From NCBI GenBank assembly GCA_045128275.1, contig JBGVRH010000033.1:1-16006 (forward strand): a stretch of DNA of 16,006 nt. Direction: 5' to 3'. Source of the stretch: CAMEON01 sp045128275. GTDB taxonomy: Bacteria > Bacillota > Clostridia > Oscillospirales > CAG-272. Shown in pieces: positions 1 through 6,068 of the stretch (position 1 is the stretch's first letter; every line of letters starts with the position of its first letter). Both the position numbers and the translations under genes were made by a program. Under the pieces are notes generated by a model. It saw only the letters and a list, made by a program, of their open reading frames with translations, was not told the DNA's origin and did no database searches.

Positions 1-47
1 GTTTAGCGGTGGGATGCATATCCCTTTCACGAATCAAATATACCAAT

Positions 48-186
48 GGGGAAGGGGCCCCATGGGGGTTTCCCCTATGCTACCCACTATCAATTCTCTT
101 GGCATATCTATGCTTTTTGAAAGTTTTGGGGATTCATAAGGGACTTTTTCAAAAGTCCCTTATGCGGGGGGCAGGGGCAGAGCCCC
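48..186. repeat. Composite inverted-repeat element, copy 1
   Basis: Non-coding DNA downstream of ftsW. Three structured parts are visible. GGGGAA (48-53) can pair with TTCCCC (70-75) around a CCCC-AT-GGGG palindrome (58-67). A perfect 14-bp inverted repeat follows (135-148 with 151-164, centre TTTT-TC-AAAA). A 5-bp hairpin ends it (174-178 with 182-186, GGGGC/GCCCC). The same order of parts recurs at 8451-8640. The long hairpin lacks a following T run on the minus strand, so it is not a classic terminator, although it is the only candidate 3' end for the ftsW transcript in this window. No credible ORF lies in 1-216. Confidence 0.6.
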
Positions 187-216
187 TCGTACTCCTCGTT
201 CCCCATAAACTGCAAT

Positions 217-1581
217 TCATCTCTTCTGATACGAATACCGCGATATCGAAAGTATGATTCCCATCTCAAAGATCTGCAAAATCAGCGACGTACCGCCCGA
301 GGAGAAGAAGGGGAGGGCGATACCCGTGTTGGGGATGGAGTTGGTCACTACCGCGATGTTCAGGATGGCCTGGAGGGCGATCTTGGCGATGAGACCGTAG
401 ACCACGATGGAGGTGAACTTGTCGGGGGCCTTGGCGGCGATGCGGAAGCCTCTCCAGACCAGCAGACCGAAGAGCAGAACCACAGCCAGCGCGCCGATGA
501 AGCCCAGTTCCTCGCAGACGATGGTGAAGATGAAGTCATTCTGGGGCTGGGAGACGTAGCCGTACTTCTGCTGGCTGTTGCCCAGACCCCTGCCGAAGAA
601 GCCGCCCGAGCCGATGGCATTGAGGCCCTGGAGGGTCTGCCAGGCCGAGCCGAGAGGATCCACGTTCTCGATGTTGAGCCAGGTGGTGACGCGGAGCATG
701 GCGTAGTCCGACACCAGAAGCACCAGCACCACGGCGGTGCCGCCGATGGCGAAGAGCCAGAGGAACCACTTCTTGTCGGTGCCGCCTATGTACATGGTCA
801 CAAGGCCCATGAGACCGATGATGATGATGCCCGACAGGTGATGCTCCAGCATGACCAGGGCGCAGATGAAGCCGAAGACGATCATGGGGTAGAGGACACC
901 GTAGCGGAACTGTCCCCCGAACTTCTGGCGGTTTTGGATCTGCCGCTCGTACTTGCTCATGATGAGGGCGATGCAGAGGATGACCGCCATTTTGGCGATC
1001 TCCGAGGGCTGGATGGAGATGGGGCCGATCTGGATCCATCTGGTCGCGCCCGAGCCGTAGCTGGAGCCGATGATCAGCACCAGGAGCAGGAGCACCACCG
1101 AGCCCGCGTAGGAGGCCACCCCGAAGAAGCGCCAGAACCAGGGCCGCGCCTTCAGCACGAAGGGGGTGGTCACGGCGGCAGCCAGCACCAGGTAGATGAT
1201 ATGCCGCTTGACGTAGTAGGCGGGGTCGTCGTGGTACTGGGCGGCGTAGACCGAGCTGGCGGAAAAGGCCATGACCGCGCCGAAGAGGCAGAGGGCGATC
1301 ACGATGAAGAGGAAGTAGTAGTCCACAGGGCCGCGGGTGAGCACCCGCTCGGTGTCCTCCTGTACGGGAGGCTTCTTGTGGACAGGCTCGGTATAGATGG
1401 GATCGTTTGGCTCAATGGCGGTGTCCAGGCGGTCGCCCAGGACGTTCAGGCCCTGCTCCACGTCCTCGCCGAGGCGTTTCGCGCCCTCCTTGTTGAGGGT
1501 ATAGCGGGAGGCCTGCTTTTTGGCCTTGCCGAAGATCTCGCGGGTTTTATCCGCCACCTTGCGGGGGAATTGCCACTTCAT
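217..1581 (-). CDS. ftsW: Peptidoglycan glycosyltransferase FtsW (SEDS family)
   Basis: SEDS-family polytopic membrane enzyme that polymerises lipid II into septal glycan strands together with a class B PBP. Signature stretches are visible: WIQIGPISIQPSE (182-194), the E246-H-H-L-S-G region, AIGSGGFFGRGLG (322-334), QPQNDFIF (345-352) with Asp349 at the position of the family's catalytic Asp, EELGF (357-361) and ALPFFSSGGTS (422-432). About 85 residues precede the first membrane segment (roughly 89-111), which is long for FtsW. The ATG follows a GAGGTG ribosome binding site by about 7 nt, and the mraY stop lies 47 nt upstream. FtsW is preferred to its sporulation paralogue SpoVE because of the dcw position, but sequence alone cannot exclude SpoVE. 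It is the last gene of the visible cluster; no murG follows inside the window. Confidence 0.93.
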   Translation of the reverse strand: MKWQFPRKVADKTREIFGKAKKQASRYTLNKEGAKRLGEDVEQGLNVLGDRLDTAIEPNDPIYTEPVHKKPPVQEDTERVLTRGPVDYYFLFIVIALCLFGAVMAFSASSVYAAQYHDDPAYYVKRHIIYLVLAAAVTTPFVLKARPWFWRFFGVASYAGSVVLLLLVLIIGSSYGSGATRWIQIGPISIQPSEIAKMAVILCIALIMSKYERQIQNRQKFGGQFRYGVLYPMIVFGFICALVMLEHHLSGIIIIGLMGLVTMYIGGTDKKWFLWLFAIGGTAVVLVLLVSDYAMLRVTTWLNIENVDPLGSAWQTLQGLNAIGSGGFFGRGLGNSQQKYGYVSQPQNDFIFTIVCEELGFIGALAVVLLFGLLVWRGFRIAAKAPDKFTSIVVYGLIAKIALQAILNIAVVTNSIPNTGIALPFFSSGGTSLILQIFEMGIILSISRYSYQKR

Positions 1582-1628
1582 GGGGTCTCACCTCTCTTTC
1601 CTGTTGATTGGATTCTCTTGAATAGCTC

Positions 1629-2660
1629 TTATCTCCCCAACCACGCCGCAGCGCAGAACACGAGGGAGATCAGGGTGAACAGCCAGACGATGTCGGTCTC
1701 CTTCCAGCCGCACTTTTCAAAGTGGTGGTGGAGAGGAGCCATTTTGAAGATACGCTTTTTGGTCAGCTTGTAGCCGACGATCTGGATCAGACTGGAGAGC
1801 ATCTCGATGACGAACATCAGCCCCGCCAGCACGAAGAGGATCAGCTCCCCCGCCATGATGGCACAGCCCATGATAACGGCGCCCAGGAACAGGGATCCCG
1901 TGTCGCCCATGAACATCTTGGCGGGATGGTGGTTGTAGATGAGGAAGCCGATGACACAGCCAAAGAGGGTCGCGCCCATGAAGCCCACCATATCGGTAGT
2001 ACCGTCCGAGAGCAGATACCACTCGGCCACGGCGAAGGCCACGATGAAGGCCGCCACGGTGGCGCAGACCGAGGAGGACAGGCCGTCCAGACCGTCGGTG
2101 ATATTGGTGGCGTTGACAAAGCCCACCATGACCAGGATGTAGAGGGGGTAGGCGAACCAGCCAAGCTCCCAGTAGATCTCGGTGAAGGGGATATGCAGGG
2201 TAGTCTCCAGGTTGCCCGTGATAGCCATCATGGCAATAAAGGCGGCGGCGGCGGTGACCTGTAGCACCAGCTTTTGCTTTTCGGTCAAGCCCTCGTTGTG
2301 GCGGCGGAGGAGCTTGAAATAGTCATCCACAAAGCCGATGGCGGCGTGGGCCAGGCCGTACAGGCAGACCAGGGCCACGGGGATCAGCTCAAAGGCCCAG
2401 TAGGTACCGTAGGTCAAAACAAAGTAGACGCAGAAGGCCAACATGACCGCCAGGAAGGCGGGGACAAAGGAGATACCGCCCATGGTGGGGGTGCCTGCCT
2501 TGGACTGGTGAGCCGTTACGTACTCGTTGATGGGCTGTCCTGCCTTTTTGGCACGGAGAATGGGGAGCGCGATACGCCCGAAAAGCAGGGTCAGCCCGAA
2601 GGCGGCCGCCGCCATGATACCCAGGATGATGTAGAAATTGGTTTGATAAAACTCGTTCAT
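1629..2660 (-). CDS. mraY: Phospho-N-acetylmuramoyl-pentapeptide-transferase
   Basis: Integral membrane enzyme that transfers phospho-MurNAc-pentapeptide from UDP to undecaprenyl phosphate, forming lipid I. At 343 aa it is slightly longer than the usual 320-330. The catalytic signatures are intact: the Asp112-Asp113 pair in GFVDDYFKL (109-117), NATNITDGLDGLSS (183-196), HPAKMFMGDTGS (245-256) with Asp253, and the APLHHHFE cytoplasmic motif (308-315) with His311-313. About ten hydrophobic segments are visible, beginning with residues 9-31. An AAAGGA-type ribosome binding site precedes the ATG, and the murF stop is 43 nt upstream, which fits one transcript. The next gene downstream is ftsW rather than the usual murD. 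Confidence 0.96.
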   Translation of the reverse strand: MNEFYQTNFYIILGIMAAAAFGLTLLFGRIALPILRAKKAGQPINEYVTAHQSKAGTPTMGGISFVPAFLAVMLAFCVYFVLTYGTYWAFELIPVALVCLYGLAHAAIGFVDDYFKLLRRHNEGLTEKQKLVLQVTAAAAFIAMMAITGNLETTLHIPFTEIYWELGWFAYPLYILVMVGFVNATNITDGLDGLSSSVCATVAAFIVAFAVAEWYLLSDGTTDMVGFMGATLFGCVIGFLIYNHHPAKMFMGDTGSLFLGAVIMGCAIMAGELILFVLAGLMFVIEMLSSLIQIVGYKLTKKRIFKMAPLHHHFEKCGWKETDIVWLFTLISLVFCAAAWLGR

Positions 2661-2703
2661 ACCGTGTTCCTTTCTTTTTGTCGGTTCTGTTGTACGGATG
2701 TGA

Positions 2704-4161
2704 TCAAGAATTGGTGCCTGCGGTCAGCGCCTCCACCACCGTCTCCAGCGCCATGGAGCGGCTGGCCTTGAACAGGACGTGATCCCCCTCCCGGAGGATG
2801 GATCTCAAATAATCGGCGGTACCCTCGTAGGTTTCCTTCCCGCCCGTTACGCGGACAGCATCGGGGCTCATGCCCGCCTCCATCGCACCCGTGGCGATCT
2901 CGGTGCCCAGCTCGCCCACGGTAATCAGCAGGTCAATACCGCTCTTGGCGGCGTATGCACCCACCCCGCGGTGGAGAGCCACGGTATCTGCCCCCAGCTC
3001 CTTCATGTCTCCCAGCACCGCGATGCGGCGGCGGTTTCCCGCAATCAGGGAGAGAGCCGCCAGAGCGGCCTTCATGGACTCGGGGGCGGCGTTGTAGCAG
3101 TCCACCATGAGGGTGATCCCGCCCAGTTTGCGGATATCCTGCCGCATGGCGGCGGGACGGTAGGATGCAAGACCTTCGCGGACTTGTCCCTCGGTCAGCC
3201 CCGAGAGCTGACCCACGGCGGCGGCGAAGGAGGCCGCCCAGATAAAGTGCTGACCCACGGCGGGGATATACAGGTCGCGCCATACCCCCTCAGGGGTGGT
3301 CAGGTCAAAGACCATCCCGTCCTCACGGGCGGTGATACGGTCGGCTTGGTAGTCGGCGTTCTCATCCCCCGCCAGGGATACCCGCAGGACACGGATCCCC
3401 GCGGGGATGAGGGGACGATCCTCGGAAAAGTCCTGCCCCAGATGAGCCAGCAGAGGCTCGTCGCCGTTGATGAGCAGAATCCCGCCCGAAGGCAGTCCCG
3501 AGGCGATCTCCAGCTTGGCGCGGGCGATGTTCTCCCGAGTGCCGAGGTACTCCAGATGGGAGGAGCCGATGTTGGCCACCACGGCGATGTTGGGACGGAC
3601 GGCGGCAGTCATGGCGGAGATCTCACCGCGCCCACTCATGCCCATTTCCAGGACGGCGCATGCGGTGTCGGTGGGGATCTCCATGAAGGACAGGGGGAGA
3701 CCGATGGTGCTGTTGTAGTTGCCGTCCTTCTTGAAGAGGGTCTTGCCCTGCTCCAGAACGGCGGCGGTCATTTCCTTGGTGGTGGTCTTGCCTACGCTCC
3801 CCGTGATGGCAACGACCGACAGATCCCGCATCTCGGCCTCGCGGCGGGACAGAGCCAGAGCCGACAGGGCGGCTACGGTGTCCTCCACCACAATGAAGGC
3901 GCAAGCCTCGACGGGCAGAGGATCGGGGATCCGCTCACAGAGGAAGGCGGCGCATCCCAGCTCGGATGCCTTGGCCATATAGTCGTGGCCGTCCACCCGC
4001 TCCCCGCGGATGGCGCAGAAGAGGGTGCTTCCGTCGGCCTCACGGGAGTCGGTGCAGATATGGGTGATAAGGGGATCGAACTGCCCCGTCAGAGTCAGGC
4101 GGCCGCCCGCCATGAGGGTCAGAGCTGAAACGGAGAGGGGGGATGCAAGGGTGATCTTCAT
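2704..4161 (-). CDS. murF: UDP-MurNAc-tripeptide--D-alanyl-D-alanine ligase
   Basis: Cytoplasmic Mur ligase that adds D-Ala-D-Ala to the UDP-MurNAc-tripeptide made by MurE. With the ATG at 4161 the protein is 485 aa. It shows the ATP P-loop GSVGKTTTK (121-129), NYNSTIGLP (148-156), the ENIARAK stretch with the likely carbamylated Lys216, DCYNAAPES (354-362) and VLGDM (382-386). The frame stays open upstream to a GTG at 4203 that would overlap murE by 8 nt. The internal ATG is preferred because GGCAGG lies 8 nt before it and it starts at MKITL, close to where homologues begin; the GTG has no clear ribosome binding site. The family usually reads YNANP where this protein reads YNAAP. It lies 34 nt downstream of murE. 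Confidence 0.94.
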   Translation of the reverse strand: MKITLASPLSVSALTLMAGGRLTLTGQFDPLITHICTDSREADGSTLFCAIRGERVDGHDYMAKASELGCAAFLCERIPDPLPVEACAFIVVEDTVAALSALALSRREAEMRDLSVVAITGSVGKTTTKEMTAAVLEQGKTLFKKDGNYNSTIGLPLSFMEIPTDTACAVLEMGMSGRGEISAMTAAVRPNIAVVANIGSSHLEYLGTRENIARAKLEIASGLPSGGILLINGDEPLLAHLGQDFSEDRPLIPAGIRVLRVSLAGDENADYQADRITAREDGMVFDLTTPEGVWRDLYIPAVGQHFIWAASFAAAVGQLSGLTEGQVREGLASYRPAAMRQDIRKLGGITLMVDCYNAAPESMKAALAALSLIAGNRRRIAVLGDMKELGADTVALHRGVGAYAAKSGIDLLITVGELGTEIATGAMEAGMSPDAVRVTGGKETYEGTADYLRSILREGDHVLFKASRSMALETVVEALTAGTNS

Positions 4162-4195
4162 AACGGTAGCCTGCCTTTCGTAGAATGGGGGCGAC

Positions 4196-5803
4196 TCACT
4201 CACCCCGTCGGTCGGTGTGGAATTCCTGTGCGGCCTTCACCGCGATATCTCTTTCGCAGAAGGGATGCTTCCCTTTGCGGTCAATTTCATAGTTTTCGTG
4301 TCCCTTTCCCGCCAGCAGGATGATATCCCCCGCGCGGGCGTGCTTGACGGCGTAGCGGATGGCCTCGGCGCGGTCGGGCACCACGGCGAACTCGCTCTCC
4401 TTGTCCACCCCCAGAAGGATATCCGAGATGATATCGGCGGGGTTCTCGGTGCGGCTGTTGTCGGAGGTGATGACCAAAGAATCGGCCATGCGGGAAGCGA
4501 TACGGGCCATGACCTTTCGCTTGGAGCGGTCACGGTCACCGCCGCACCCGAAGACCAGCACGATGCGCTGGCCCCGCTTGCGGAAGCCGTGGACGGTACG
4601 GAGAAGGCTCTCCAGGGCATCGGGGGTGTGGGCGAAGTCGATGAACACCGAAAAGGGGATATGGGTCTCGGGAAGTCTGACCCGCTCCATGCGGCCGGGG
4701 ACTCCCCCGAAGTGAGCAAGGGCGTCACGGACGGCGGCGGGATCCGCATCCAACGCCAGGGCGGCGGAGGCGGCCTCCAGGGCGTTCATGACGGTGAAAT
4801 CGCCCGGGACGGGACACTTCAGACGGAGCCGCGCGTGGGGCGAGGTGAGCTTGAAGGACACCCCATCCTCCCCCAAAGACTTCACCTGCTCGGCGTAGAC
4901 CCGGGTACAGCCTCCCTCCCCCGCAGGACAGATGCGGTCGGAGATAGCGGCGCGGGTAGGGTCGGCATGGCAGATGTGGTAGTGGTGGAGGGGGAGCGGC
5001 TCGGAGAGGAGCCTGCGGCCGTAGCGGTCGTCGGCGTTGATCACGGCCTCACGGCAGACCTCAAAGAGGCTCCGCTTGGCGGCGTAGTAGTCCTCCATGG
5101 TACCGTGGAGATCCATGTGCTCGGGGGTGAGGTTGGTGAAGATCCCCAGGGCGAAGGTCAAGGGTGCTACCCGCCCCATCCGCAGGGCGTGGGAGGTGAC
5201 CTCCATGACCACGGTAGGGGGATGGGGACTGTCCGCAGGCGCGTCGGCGGCCATACGGGCGAGAAGAGGGTACAGCTCGGCGGGCTCGGGGGTGGTCATA
5301 CCGCTGTAGGGCGAGCCGTCTACCCCGCAGAGGAGCGCGTCCCCCGCCGTAGATCGACAGCCCACCGTCCCGATCAGCCCACAGGGGATCCCCGCGGCGC
5401 GGAGGATGGTGTAGAGCATGGTGGACACGCTGGTCTTGCCGTTGGTGCCCGTGACCGCCACCAGGCGGAGGCTTTTCGCGGGATGACCGTACCACCCGTC
5501 GTACAGGCAAGCCAGAGCGGTGCGGGCGTTGGGAACAGGGAGCAAGGGGATGCTCCCCGTGTCGGGCAGAGCCTCGGAGGCCTCGCAGACAATGGCGGCG
5601 GCACCCTTGGCGATCGCCTCGGGGATATGGTCGCGGGCATCTGTATGAAGCCCGTCGATGGCGATGAACAGGTCTCCCTCGGCCACCTTGCGGGAGTCGG
5701 AGGAGATGCCCTTGACCGTGACCTCACCCAGGCCGTCGGGGACAGGGATCCCCGCTTCGGTCAGAAGGTCGCAAAGGGGTGTGGGGACAGGATGTAAACG
5801 CAT
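4196..5803 (-). CDS. murE: UDP-MurNAc-dipeptide amino acid ligase (meso-DAP type predicted)
   Basis: Cytoplasmic Mur ligase that adds the third residue of the peptidoglycan stem peptide. Of 535 aa, the N-terminal UDP-binding domain runs to about residue 105 (SSDSRKV at 34-40, GDLFIA at 43-48). The ATP loop is TGTNGKTS (118-125). EVTSHAL (201-207), the likely carbamylated Lys243 in YYAAKRSLF, and GKGHENYE (499-506) are all present. The substrate motif reads DNSR (448-451); meso-DAP enzymes normally have DNPR and Lys enzymes lack the Arg, so the retained Arg451 favours meso-DAP. The ATG follows AAGGAG closely. The ribosome binding site and start codon sit in the loop of an 11-bp hairpin (5788-5839). 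A 260-nt non-coding gap separates murE from the upstream PBP gene. Confidence 0.95.
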   Translation of the reverse strand: MRLHPVPTPLCDLLTEAGIPVPDGLGEVTVKGISSDSRKVAEGDLFIAIDGLHTDARDHIPEAIAKGAAAIVCEASEALPDTGSIPLLPVPNARTALACLYDGWYGHPAKSLRLVAVTGTNGKTSVSTMLYTILRAAGIPCGLIGTVGCRSTAGDALLCGVDGSPYSGMTTPEPAELYPLLARMAADAPADSPHPPTVVMEVTSHALRMGRVAPLTFALGIFTNLTPEHMDLHGTMEDYYAAKRSLFEVCREAVINADDRYGRRLLSEPLPLHHYHICHADPTRAAISDRICPAGEGGCTRVYAEQVKSLGEDGVSFKLTSPHARLRLKCPVPGDFTVMNALEAASAALALDADPAAVRDALAHFGGVPGRMERVRLPETHIPFSVFIDFAHTPDALESLLRTVHGFRKRGQRIVLVFGCGGDRDRSKRKVMARIASRMADSLVITSDNSRTENPADIISDILLGVDKESEFAVVPDRAEAIRYAVKHARAGDIILLAGKGHENYEIDRKGKHPFCERDIAVKAAQEFHTDRRGE

Positions 5804-5839
5804 AAGCTTCTCCTTGGGGGAGCGGGGGTTTTACATCCT
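5788..5839 (-). promoter_or_regulatory. Hairpin enclosing the murE ribosome binding site and start
   Basis: On the minus strand AGGATGTAAAAC, upstream of murE, pairs with GTTTACATCCT inside the first codons. This gives 11 bp with one bulged A (arms 5828-5839 and 5789-5799). The 28-nt loop holds AAGGAG and the ATG. Within the loop CTCC can pair with GGAG of the ribosome binding site over a 5-nt loop, a second level of sequestration. The pairing is read directly from the sequence; a role in translational control is inferred. Confidence 0.5.
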
Positions 5840-5900
5840 TGGATTTGTGCGTGGAGCGAGTGGGATTTGCTCGTTTTCAAATTTGGGTTTGGTGAGTGAA

Positions 5901-6068
5901 GCCCGTTGCGCTCGAAGGTCATTCGTTCCCCTCCGTTGCGCCCAACGGGCGCACATCGTTTGCCCCGACGGGGCAACATCATTTCCCGAGGCTTGCCGAG
6001 GTGAACTTCATTGCGCCCTCGGCGCACATCGTTTGCGGTTTATCGGAACGATAAACCGCAACTTCACT
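5901..6068. repeat. Modular array of short palindromes with recurrent linkers
   Basis: This fills most of the gap between the PBP gene and murE. Four clean hairpins begin with TGC, end with GCA and have 3-nt loops: 5937-5953 (7 bp), 5961-5975 (6 bp), 6012-6026 (6 bp) and 6034-6060 (12 bp). A degenerate GC-rich unit occupies 5985-6001. The linkers repeat: CATCGTT at 5954-5960 and 6027-6033, ACATCATTT at 5976-5984, and AACTTCA-type at 6004-6010 and 6060-6066. In addition GCCCGTTG (5901-5908) can pair with CAACGGGC (5943-5950), an alternative fold. Stem sequences differ from one another while ends and linkers are kept. The arrangement is not CRISPR-like. Confidence 0.7.

Noticed and set aside
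135..164. Intrinsic terminator of the dcw cluster
   Set aside because: The stem is strong, but no T run follows on the minus strand, and the same structure occurs within the cluster at 8594-8625. It is listed as part of a repeat instead.
9..257. 82-codon plus-strand frame at the left edge
   Set aside because: It runs through the composite repeat and into the end of ftsW, and has no ribosome binding site or family resemblance.
4162..4203. GTG start of murF overlapping murE by 8 nt
   Set aside because: It lacks a clear ribosome binding site; the ATG at 4161 has one and matches the family start. The overlap start remains a lesser possibility.
4217..5797. Long plus-strand open frame opposite murE (526 codons), with similar ones at 2779-4128, 6070-7395, 838-1773 and 11565-13508
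   Set aside because: Each lies antisense to a well-supported gene. The translations are Gly/His/Asp-rich without recognisable domains, as expected of shadow frames in GC-rich DNA.
5937..6060. CRISPR array
   Set aside because: The repeated parts are short palindromes with different stems and 7-9 nt linkers; there are no constant repeats with 30-40 nt spacers and no cas genes.
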